Part shown: positions 32,117-38,075 of the stretch, one piece after another
How the letters are laid out: each line of letters opens with the position of its first letter
Numbering within the stretch: position 1 is the first letter of the stretch
Assembly: GCA_900320245.1 (NCBI GenBank)
Contig: ONRP01000045.1
Span: forward strand, 1 to 38,075
DNA: 38,075 nt
Reading direction: 5' to 3'
Source of the DNA: an uncultured Prevotellaceae bacterium
Lineage (GTDB): Bacteria; Bacteroidota; Bacteroidia; Bacteroidales; Muribaculaceae
Notes under the pieces: model-generated
Database searches by the model: none
Told to the model about the DNA's origin: nothing
What the model saw: only the letters and a program-made list of their open reading frames with translations
Translations under genes and position numbers: made by a program

Positions 32117-32503
32117 AGTCTTTTCTTGTTGATTAACGGGCAGTTACATACCCGGATTAGGTTTTTACTCTTACTATCGATTTTGGATGTTCAAATTTAA
32201 TGCTTTTTTCTTGAAACATCCTATTAAGTTTAGTTAAATTACGTTTTAACTATTAAATACGGTTGTACGCTTGTCTCGACCCCCTCCGTTTTTCGGCTTT
32301 TTCGCCCGACCTCTCCGCTTTTTTGCCTCGCTTTGGCACACGGATGGGTGTTGTTGATAATTGTAGCCGTTTTTTCACACTTGTTTTCATGCTCTATATC
32401 ATAAAGTTGTAGTAACTTTGTGCCGACCACAGCGCGATTTCGCCGTGAAAGTCATGGCAATGAAGCCTGTTAACCCTTATCAACCAACAATAACGATAGA
32501 CCC
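32117..32503. other. 387-bp intergenic region with pyrimidine-rich tract
   Basis: No gene is supported. It holds the -7-like element of the small acidic protein gene (32192-32199, minus strand) and the promoter of the DUF4836-type lipoprotein (32391-32420, plus strand). Between them is a C/T-rich tract at 32272-32335 made of two imperfect copies of about 30 nt. The copies begin CGACCCCCTCCG at 32277 and CGACCTCTCCG at 32307, each followed by runs of T. Confidence 0.5.
32391..32420 (+). promoter_or_regulatory. Promoter of the DUF4836-type gene
   Basis: TTG at 32391-32393, a 19-nt spacer and TAACTTTG at 32413-32420, 83 nt before the ATG. Confidence 0.75.
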
Positions 32504-34027
32504 ATGAAGTGGTTTAAGCACCTGACAATGACGCTGTTGCTGCTCCTGATGACAGCCTGCGCCGGTGACAACCTTGAAAAAATGATTCCTGCCGATGCTA
32601 CCGGCGTGGTCAGCATCGATGTTCATGATATCGTCAAGAAGGCAGGTATGCTCGACGATGGCAAAATCATCCTGCCGCAAGCCTTGAGACAGGCTGTCGA
32701 CGAGAATGACACCTCGCCATTCTGCATCATGCTCAACGACCTGCCGCAGATGGGAATCAATACCGATAGCAGGGCTTATGTCTTCTTCTCGACCAAGACC
32801 TTTGGCCGTGTGATTCTGGCTGCTCTTGATGAGCCCGAAAAGGCCCGCAAGACGCTCGAGATGCGCATCGGTGGCGAGTTCAGCAAGGTCGAGAACCTGG
32901 ACTGCATGTATGTCAAGGACAACATCTACGTCATCGACGATGGCGTGCTGTTGGTTGGTACGGTCAATATGCCGATGGAGGTTTCCAAGGCCGCTCGCGG
33001 CGCCAAGGCAATCTTGAGCAAGACGGCCACCAGCATCACCGAGAACAAAGAAGTCAGGGACCTGCTCGGCATGGACTCCGAAATCAACGTGTGGCTGCAG
33101 GGCAAGGGACTGAAGTCCATCTTTGGCAAGAGTGAAGTCTACCGTGAGTTGTCGCAGAAGTTGCCCATCATCGGCATCTTTACCGAGAGCGACATCGATG
33201 CCGTGACCTGCAATGTGGACTTTGATGAGAAGGCCGTGCAGATGAAGACGCGCATCCTCGCCGCCGACAACAGCGAGTATGCTCAGATGCTCAATACCAC
33301 AATAAGCAAGCCCACTGGCGATGTCCTCAAGGCCATCCCCAACTCGATGGACTACATCTTCACCATCAGCATCAAGGGCGACAATTTCGTGAAACTCAAA
33401 CAGATTCAGCAGTTGCTCGAGTTGTTCGGCAAGGTGCCCTACATCGGTCGCATCGACTTGGCAAGCATCCTGTCCACCATCGATGGACCGTTCACCATAG
33501 CACTGGCACGTGACCCGCATCTCGAGGGCGAGTGGAACATGGTGCTTGCGGCACACTCCAACAACCCCGACGGCGTGGTGGCCCAGATCAGCAACTTTGC
33601 CAACTCCATGGGACAGGCCCCCGAACTCTATGAGGGAGAATACATCTATCAGTACGACAACAAGATGATCAGAATCGGTATCACCGACGGCATCCTGTAC
33701 ATGAAGATGCTCGATTATGAGCAGACCGAGGGCTATGCCTACGAGATGAAACCCGTCAGGGAATTCTTCGACGGTGCCGTGGTCGGCTTCTTTGCCCAGT
33801 CCCGCACCGATAGCATCAGCGGATATTTCGACTTCGGACTCGAGGACATTTTCAATGGCAAGGGGCATTTCTACACCAGCAACGACAAGGCCAATACTTC
33901 GCAGGAGTTCCTCCGCTCGCTGTGCGCTATCAAGGTGAGCGACGGCTTCGGCAACGAGGACGATGACGACGATGGCATCTCAGCCTTCATGAACAAGACC
34001 ATCGAAAACCTCCAGGAGGACGAATAA
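32504..34027 (+). CDS. DUF4836-type lipoprotein
   Basis: This 507-aa lipoprotein has a lipobox-like LMTAC (Cys19) after MKWFKHLTMTLLLLLMTAC. The mature protein starts GDNLEKMIPADATGVVSIDV, typical of the DUF4836 family of Bacteroidales. It has repeated alpha/beta units such as DSRAYVFFSTKTFGRVILAA, SKVENLDCMYVKDNIYVIDD and SMDYIFTISIKGDNFVKLKQ. The C-terminus is highly acidic (NEDDDDDGISAF). The family function is not established. It probably sits in the periplasm or on the outer membrane. The gene has its own promoter and a hairpin terminator. Confidence 0.82.
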   Translation: MKWFKHLTMTLLLLLMTACAGDNLEKMIPADATGVVSIDVHDIVKKAGMLDDGKIILPQALRQAVDENDTSPFCIMLNDLPQMGINTDSRAYVFFSTKTFGRVILAALDEPEKARKTLEMRIGGEFSKVENLDCMYVKDNIYVIDDGVLLVGTVNMPMEVSKAARGAKAILSKTATSITENKEVRDLLGMDSEINVWLQGKGLKSIFGKSEVYRELSQKLPIIGIFTESDIDAVTCNVDFDEKAVQMKTRILAADNSEYAQMLNTTISKPTGDVLKAIPNSMDYIFTISIKGDNFVKLKQIQQLLELFGKVPYIGRIDLASILSTIDGPFTIALARDPHLEGEWNMVLAAHSNNPDGVVAQISNFANSMGQAPELYEGEYIYQYDNKMIRIGITDGILYMKMLDYEQTEGYAYEMKPVREFFDGAVVGFFAQSRTDSISGYFDFGLEDIFNGKGHFYTSNDKANTSQEFLRSLCAIKVSDGFGNEDDDDDGISAFMNKTIENLQEDE

Positions 34028-34041
34028 CCGATTGCCGAGTC

Positions 34042-34095
34042 AAGGAAAAACAGGACGGGGCCAACACCATGATGTTGACCCCGCCTTGTTTCCTG
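34042..34095. terminator. Hairpin between DUF4836-type gene and OMP gene
   Basis: An imperfect stem of more than 20 bp is centred on GGGGCCAACA (34057-34066) paired with TGTTGACCCC, with one C-A mismatch. It extends outward through AGGAAA/TTTCCT, with the apical loop around 34067-34072. It separates two convergent genes. Confidence 0.75.
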
Positions 34096-34117
34096 TGGGG
34101 GAGATAGGTCCCGTTAA

Positions 34118-34606
34118 TCAGAACTTGTAGTTCAGACCCAGGCCAATCACACCCTGATCCACCTTGCGGATGATGGTGTGGCGGTATTCCAGGTTCACAC
34201 CGAAGTGCTCGGTGAGTTCATATTCGAGACCGGCACCCAGGTTGAGGCCGATATGGTTCTCCTCGCCCTTCTCGTTGTGTTCGCCCTTGTAGTCGATCAT
34301 CGTGTAGTTCAAGCCGGCAAGCGGGTAGATATAGAACCGGTCATTGGCCAGGCCGACCAGGTAGTGGGCGTTGATGTTCACATCCCAGCACGACATGTGC
34401 TTGTGCTCAAAGAAGTAGTTGAAACCCACCTCGGTGCGCAACTGGTCCAGAATGCCATACTGGAAACGTGCTCCGATACCCATGCTCTCGATGCGGCTGC
34501 CGTAAACCAGGTTGACGCCTGCAGCAGTCTCGTTCTTTTGTACCTGTGCACTGCCCACGCCCATGCCCAGCATAAGCAGGCAGACAAATGTCAAAATCTT
34601 TTTCAT
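34118..34606 (-). CDS. Small outer-membrane beta-barrel protein
   Basis: This 162-aa protein has a signal peptide (MKKILTFVCLLMLGMGVGSA) and an eight-strand-like barrel pattern with alternating hydrophobic and aromatic residues. Examples are VNLVYGSRIESMGIGARFQY, LRTEVGFNYFFE, VNINAHYLVGLANDRFYIYP and HFGVNLEYRHTIIR, ending in the terminal aromatic LGLNYKF. Size and strand count resemble OmpX/OmpA-N-type porin-family proteins. It likely resides in the outer membrane; ligand and role are unknown. A promoter-like site lies upstream on the minus strand at 34673-34703. Confidence 0.85.
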   Translation of the reverse strand: MKKILTFVCLLMLGMGVGSAQVQKNETAAGVNLVYGSRIESMGIGARFQYGILDQLRTEVGFNYFFEHKHMSCWDVNINAHYLVGLANDRFYIYPLAGLNYTMIDYKGEHNEKGEENHIGLNLGAGLEYELTEHFGVNLEYRHTIIRKVDQGVIGLGLNYKF

Positions 34607-34672
34607 CTCTTTTTTCTTTTGTTAAGTGTTTATTGATATGAAAATAAATTGCCACAATAATAAAACATCGGG

Positions 34673-34703
34673 TAAAGGTACTGCAGTTTTTTCATTCCTG
34701 CAA
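34673..34703 (-). promoter_or_regulatory. Promoter of the small OMP gene
   Basis: On the minus strand TTG (34701-34703), a 20-nt spacer and TACCTTTA (34673-34680) fit the consensus except for the final base of the -7. Confidence 0.55.
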
Positions 34704-34775
34704 TAGATTTGCGGTTTTTTCTTCTCTGGAGGCGCCAAGTCGTGTCATATTGTTACATTGGTGGCACATGGGGAA

Positions 34776-34803
34776 CAAAAAGGCTGCCCTTGTGAGGCAG
34801 CCT
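34776..34803 (-). terminator. Intrinsic terminator after the first sigma factor gene
   Basis: On the minus strand AGGCTGCC (34796-34803) pairs with GGCAGCCT (34781-34788) and is followed by five T residues (34781-34777). It lies 29 nt after the sigma gene stop. Confidence 0.88.
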
Positions 34804-34832
34804 GAATCGTTTAACTAGCATGTGTGAGGCAA

Positions 34833-35690
34833 TCAGCCCAGATAGGCTTTGAGCAACTTGCTCTTCTGGCCTTTCAGGCGGCGGATGGCCTTCTCCTTGA
34901 TTTGGCGCACGCGTTCACGTGTCAAGTCAAACTTTGCTCCGATTTCCTCGAGAGTCATCTCCTGGCAACCGATGCCGAAGAACATCTTCAGGATGTCGCG
35001 CTCGCGCGGGTTCAGTTGGTCCAACGCACGGTTCACCTCCTTGGCCAGCGACTCCTGGTTCAGCGTCGAGTCGGCCATCGGCGAGTCGTTGTTGGGAAGC
35101 ACATCCAGCAGACTGTTGTCCTCGCCCTCGACAAACGGCGCGTCAACCGAGACGTGACGGCCCGACACCTTCATCGTGTCGCTGATTTTGTCGACGGGGA
35201 TGTCAAGGCGGTCGGCAAGTTCCTCCGCCGACGGACGGCGCTCATGCTCCTGCTCAAAACGGGCCTGGGCTTTGCTGATCTTGTTGATCGAACCCACCTG
35301 GTTAAGCGGCAGACGCACGATGCGGGCTTGCTCGGCAAGGGCTTGAAGAATCGACTGACGGATCCACCACACAGCATAGGAGATGAACTTGAAACCACGC
35401 GTCTCGTCAAACTTCTGCGCTGCCTTGATGAGGCCCAGATTACCCTCGTCGATCAAGTCGGGAAGACTCAATCCCTGGTTCTGATACTGCTTTGCGACAG
35501 AAACGACAAAACGCAAGTTGGCGCTCACGAGTTTATCAAGTGCTGCTTGATCGCCCTGGCGGATGCGCTGTGCCAACTCGACTTCCTCATCAACCGTAAT
35601 GAGTTCCTTACGGCCGATTTCTTGAAGATATTTGTCGAGGGACGCGCTCTCGCGGTTAGTAATGGATTTTGTGATTTTTAATTGTCTCAT
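34833..35690 (-). CDS. rpoD: RNA polymerase primary sigma factor, RpoD-like
   Basis: This 285-aa sigma-70 of the short Bacteroidota kind lacks region 1.1. It contains region 1.2 ([20 protein letters not shown]) and region 2 ([40 protein letters not shown]). Regions 2.4/3.0 ([20 protein letters not shown]) carry the canonical QAR..RLP, and region 3 includes [16 protein letters not shown]. Region 4 covers [16 protein letters not shown] and [18 protein letters not shown]. The canonical 2.4/3.0 segment makes this the likely housekeeping factor. It lies downstream of a paralog on the same strand. A promoter-like TTG-N20-TATCTTTG (35716-35746, minus) precedes it. Confidence 0.95.
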   Translation of the reverse strand: MRQLKITKSITNRESASLDKYLQEIGRKELITVDEEVELAQRIRQGDQAALDKLVSANLRFVVSVAKQYQNQGLSLPDLIDEGNLGLIKAAQKFDETRGFKFISYAVWWIRQSILQALAEQARIVRLPLNQVGSINKISKAQARFEQEHERRPSAEELADRLDIPVDKISDTMKVSGRHVSVDAPFVEGEDNSLLDVLPNNDSPMADSTLNQESLAKEVNRALDQLNPRERDILKMFFGIGCQEMTLEEIGAKFDLTRERVRQIKEKAIRRLKGQKSKLLKAYLG

Positions 35691-35715
35691 CTAACGTATG
35701 TAGAGTTTAAGCGTG

Positions 35716-35746
35716 CAAAGATACGACAATTATCGTCTACTTCCAA
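35716..35746 (-). promoter_or_regulatory. Promoter of the first sigma factor gene
   Basis: On the minus strand TTG (35744-35746), a 20-nt spacer and TATCTTTG (35716-35723), 26 nt upstream of the ATG. This supports separate transcription from the upstream sigma paralog. Confidence 0.75.
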
Positions 35747-35829
35747 GGATTTTTCTCGAAAATTTCAGAAAACCTGAAAATTTTTGTCTTTTTGTTGCAA
35801 TTTTCGTCGCAACGCCTTGTGTGATACAG

Positions 35830-35855
35830 GGTCCCCGTCGCCACCGGCGGGGACC
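35830..35855. terminator. Hairpin between the two sigma factor genes
   Basis: GGTCCCCG pairs with CGGGGACC around a GC-rich interior, with TTTTT after it on the plus strand. For minus-strand transcription from the upstream sigma gene the hairpin lacks a T-run, so it may end or stabilise that mRNA but is not an ideal intrinsic terminator in that direction. Confidence 0.5.
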
Positions 35856-35868
35856 TTTTTCATGGCTG

Positions 35869-36723
35869 TTAACCCAGGTAGGGGCGCAGCAGTTGGCTCT
35901 TGTTCCTCAGGCTACGGATGGCCCTCTCCTTGATTTGGCGAACGCGCTCACGCGACAGGTCAAACTTGTCGCCGATTTCCTCGAGCGATAGTTCTTGCCC
36001 GCCGATGCCGTAGAACAGTTTCACGACGTCGCGCTCGCGGGGATTCAGGTGCTCGAGCACGCGTGCGACCTCCCTGGCCAGCGACTCCTGGTTCACTGTC
36101 GAGTCGGCCATGGGGGAGTCGTTGTTGGGCAGCACGTCGAGCAGGCTGTTGTCTTCACCTTCGGCAAACGGGGCGTCGACCGACACCGAGCGGTAGGTGG
36201 TCTTCAGCGTCTCGTTGACCTTGTTGACGGGGAGTTTGAGTTCCTCGGCCAGTTCCTCGACCGATGCGCGGCGCTCGTTGAGTTGCTCAAAACGCGATTG
36301 CGCTTTGTTGGCTCGGTTGGCAAGGCCCACCTGGTTCTGCGGCACCCTCACCAGGTTGGAGTCCTCGGCAATGGACTGGAGAATCGCTTGGCGTATCCAC
36401 CACACGGCATAGGAGATGAACTTGAAACCGCGTGTCTCGTCAAACTTCTGTGCGGCCTTGATCAGACCCATGTTTCCCTCGTTGATGAGGTCCGATAGGC
36501 TCACGCCCTGGTTCTGGTATTGCTTGGCGACCGACACGACAAAGCGCAGATTGGCAGTGACAAGCCGGTCAAGGGCGGCCTGGTCGCCCTGATGGATGCG
36601 CTGGGCAAGTTCCACCTCTTCCTCGGCGCTGAGCAGGTCCTGACGGCCAATTTCCTGGAGATACTTTTCGAGAGAGGCGCTCTCGCGGTTGGTGATTGAT
36701 TTGATGATTTTCAGTTGTCTCAT
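35869..36723 (-). CDS. Second RpoD-like sigma-70 factor (tandem paralog)
   Basis: This 284-aa sigma factor has the same layout as its downstream neighbour. The N-terminus, region 2.1-2.3 ([33 protein letters not shown]), the acidic [16 protein letters not shown] block and region 4.2 ([18 protein letters not shown]) are intact. By hand alignment the pair is about three-quarters identical overall but only a little over half identical across residues 121-186. There the canonical [17 protein letters not shown] is replaced by [17 protein letters not shown]. That segment lies at regions 2.4-3.0, which contact the -10 and extended -10, so altered promoter choice is inferred. No TAnnTTTG site was seen upstream. 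It could be a stress or growth-phase sigma. Confidence 0.9.
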   Translation of the reverse strand: MRQLKIIKSITNRESASLEKYLQEIGRQDLLSAEEEVELAQRIHQGDQAALDRLVTANLRFVVSVAKQYQNQGVSLSDLINEGNMGLIKAAQKFDETRGFKFISYAVWWIRQAILQSIAEDSNLVRVPQNQVGLANRANKAQSRFEQLNERRASVEELAEELKLPVNKVNETLKTTYRSVSVDAPFAEGEDNSLLDVLPNNDSPMADSTVNQESLAREVARVLEHLNPRERDVVKLFYGIGGQELSLEEIGDKFDLSRERVRQIKERAIRSLRNKSQLLRPYLG

Positions 36724-37017
36724 ACCATTTTTTTATAGATTTGATGCTTGTTTGTCAGGTGATAATGGGGTAGATTCGTGACAGTTAACTACAGCAAAAA
36801 CCGTGCCAATCCTGTAGCAGGTGGCGTTTGGTGCATTTCGTTCATTTCGAGACATGCCTGCCTGGTGTCAATGGCGATGACGTTCACGGGCAGGATGGGG
36901 TAGGCAGTTGTTTTCTCTCTTCCCGATTCGGGGGGATTGTTGGGCGGAGTCGTGTTATATCAACGTGTGAAGTCATGGACTGTTGTCAGCCGATGGGGAT
37001 CGGTGGAGGCTCATCGC
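36724..37017. other. 294-bp intergenic region, nothing clear
   Basis: No gene, promoter consensus or strong hairpin was found. On the minus strand it is the upstream region of the second sigma gene. A 74-codon plus-strand frame crosses it but has no protein-like features. Confidence 0.4.
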
Positions 37018-37209
37018 TCATGACGACAGTAACACCTCATCGTGCTCGTTGATGATCAGTCGCTCAACAATGCTGGCAAGAGGTTTGCCCGTGGCTCGGG
37101 CCAACTCTTTGAGTTTGGCTTTGGTCTCTTCAGAAATCAAGATTGATAACTGCACTCTTTTTCCATAAATTCTCGGCCTTCCGGCTCCTGGTCTAGATCC
37201 TCCTCTCAT
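37018..37209 (-). CDS. Small ribbon-helix-helix-like protein
   Basis: This 63-aa basic protein begins MRGGSRPGAGRPRIYGK, the Gly/Arg/Pro arm seen in many small phage or plasmid DNA-binding proteins. It continues as a beta-strand plus two helices typical of ribbon-helix-helix fold: VQLSILISEETKAKLKELAR followed by TGKPLASIVERLI. It probably binds DNA as a dimer and may act as a transcription regulator. A minus-strand -7-like TACCTTTG lies at 37245-37252, 35 nt upstream of the ATG. No toxin-like partner is adjacent. Confidence 0.75.
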   Translation of the reverse strand: MRGGSRPGAGRPRIYGKRVQLSILISEETKAKLKELARATGKPLASIVERLIINEHDEVLLSS

Positions 37210-37244
37210 AATGATTCAAATTTTGGGGTTAGTTATTCTGTTCG

Positions 37245-37252
37245 CAAAGGTA
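37245..37252 (-). promoter_or_regulatory. -7 element of the small RHH-like gene
   Basis: TACCTTTG on the minus strand, 35 nt before the ATG. No matching -33 was seen. Confidence 0.45.
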
Positions 37253-37423
37253 AGACATTTTTTTGAAAATCCCATGGATTTCCGTAATTTTTTTTCAAGA
37301 AAAGATTGAATATCATAAAATTGTGTTTTGGGCCTCGGAACAACGCAAAGTGAATAATTTGTGGATAAACCCTTGCCGGCTCCCTGCTACCGGGCGATGT
37401 GCCTCACGGGCGGGCGCCGTGGC

Positions 37424-37459
37424 AAAAAGCGGTGGCGATGACTGTCTGCCATCGCCACC
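37424..37459 (-). terminator. Intrinsic terminator after the HtrA-like gene
   Basis: GGTGGCGATG (minus strand, 37459-37450) pairs with CATCGCCACC (37440-37431) around a 9-nt loop, followed on the minus strand by GCTTTTTG. It lies 39 nt after the stop. Confidence 0.88.
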
Positions 37460-37498
37460 ACAGTGGAAAATAGTTATATGTGCGTATGAAAGTTCGGT

Positions 37499-38075
37499 TT
37501 AATCTTCGTCGTCGCTCAGGTCGACGGCATAGTACACTTTCTTGCCCGTGGGGTAGAAGCCCGTGATGAACATCACCTTGTCACTGTCACTGCTGCGCAT
37601 GATCTGATTGTAGATGTTCTCCACGTCATCGCGCGAGTCGACGGGAATGTTGTTGATGTCGGTGATGATGAAGCCGTCACGGATTCCGGCGTTCTTGAAC
37701 TTGCCGGCTTTCACTCCTGCCACCTTCAGGCCCTTGCTGATGGCCAGGTCTTCCTTGTCGGCCTTGCTCAGTTCGGTGAAGGCACAGCCCAGCGACATGA
37801 AGTCACTCTGCTTGGTCATCTTGGTGTTGCCCTGGTCGTTCTTGAAGGTGACGGTGGTGCGTTTGAGTTTGTTGTCGCGGTAGTATTCCACCTCGGCCTT
37901 GTCACCGGGACGCAACTTGTTCATCTCTTCCTGCATCTCGCCGCTGTCCTTGACGCGCGAGCCGTTGAGTTTGACGATGACGTCGCCCTCTTGCAGGCCG
38001 GCTTCCTTGGCAGCACCGCGGTCGGTAACGCTGGCAACGTAGATGCCCTCGGTGGTGGCGGTGATGTTCTTCTCT
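37499..38075 (-). CDS. HtrA/Do-type periplasmic serine protease, C-terminal part (partial)
   Basis: The frame is open from the window edge to a stop at 37499-37501, so only the C-terminal 191 codons are present. The first visible part is a PDZ domain: GIYVASVTDRGAAKEAGLQE, GDVIVKLNGSRVKDSGEM, then LRPGDKAEVEYYRDNKLKRT. A second PDZ domain follows (LGCAFTELSKADKEDL, AGIRDGFIITDINNIPVDSR) and the protein ends with an acidic LSDDED. This two-PDZ layout fits the DegP/HtrA protease-chaperone of the periplasm. The catalytic domain lies outside the window. Location next to rpoD is common in Bacteroidales. Confidence 0.88.
   Translation of the reverse strand, partial: EKNITATTEGIYVASVTDRGAAKEAGLQEGDVIVKLNGSRVKDSGEMQEEMNKLRPGDKAEVEYYRDNKLKRTTVTFKNDQGNTKMTKQSDFMSLGCAFTELSKADKEDLAISKGLKVAGVKAGKFKNAGIRDGFIITDINNIPVDSRDDVENIYNQIMRSSDSDKVMFITGFYPTGKKVYYAVDLSDDED

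Noticed and set aside
32239-32430. 63-codon minus-strand frame over the pyrimidine-rich tract
   Set aside because: It translates a repetitive tract with no protein-like pattern and crosses the promoter of the DUF4836-type gene.
36828-37052. 74-codon plus-strand frame in the region upstream of the second sigma gene
   Set aside because: No recognisable motif, no promoter or ribosome site; it overlaps the end of the small RHH-like gene on the other strand.

Overview
The window reads as a chromosomal segment from a member of the Bacteroidales. Three things support this. Most promoter-like sites have the Bacteroidota form TTG/TTTG, 18-20 nt, TAnnTTTG. The sigma-70 factors are short (about 285 aa) and lack region 1.1. 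The gene families DUF4292, DUF4836, DUF3109, GH92, C10 protease and agmatine deiminase/N-carbamoylputrescine amidase are typical of the order. Several secreted proteins carry dockerin-like GDVNxDgxVDIxDVTxLI repeats, which suggests a gut Muribaculaceae/Prevotellaceae-type lineage; that placement is inference. I see no prophage, insertion sequence, CRISPR array, tRNA or rRNA.

Layout. Positions 1-2.3 kb hold the end of a ribosomal protein operon (rpsD-rpoA-rplQ), closed by an 18-bp perfect terminator hairpin. A lipoprotein and a ROK sugar kinase follow on the minus strand. From 4.1 to 10.6 kb a secreted FISUMP-type protein converges on a minus-strand cluster: dut, a TPR protein, a DUF4292 lipoprotein and a TonB-dependent receptor. 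From 10.8 to 18 kb lie an S41-type protease, dgt, a GH92 glycosidase, hflX and a second FISUMP-type paralog. From 18.3 to 24 kb lie a C10 cysteine protease with two dockerin-like repeats, a ClbS/DfsB-type protein, a mini-TPR protein, a TerB-like protein, a small secreted protein, a glycine-zipper lipoprotein and murI. From 24 to 28.2 kb lie folP-cdaA-DUF3109 and a CotH-type protein with terminal dockerin-like repeats. From 28.4 to 29.7 kb lie rplS, broken by an apparent 17-nt deletion, and a striking low-complexity repeat protein. From 29.8 kb to the end lie the agmatine-to-putrescine pair aguA-aguB, a small acidic protein, a DUF4836 lipoprotein, a small outer-membrane barrel, two tandem RpoD-like sigma factors, a small ribbon-helix-helix-like protein and the C-terminal part of an HtrA/Do protease.

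How the genes work together. Most of the window is housekeeping: ribosome and RNA polymerase subunits, nucleotide pool sanitation by dut and dgt, folate and c-di-AMP synthesis, the cell-wall precursor D-Glu, and polyamine synthesis. Interspersed with these is a surface/secretory layer of dockerin-like proteins, the TonB receptor, GH92, lipoproteins and an OMP. The least conventional items are the rplS lesion, the repeat protein at 29061-29699 that contains no Arg, His, Cys, Trp or Tyr and sits beside an 11-bp inverted repeat, the paired sigma factors, and a motif shared by the two divergent genes hflX and GH92.
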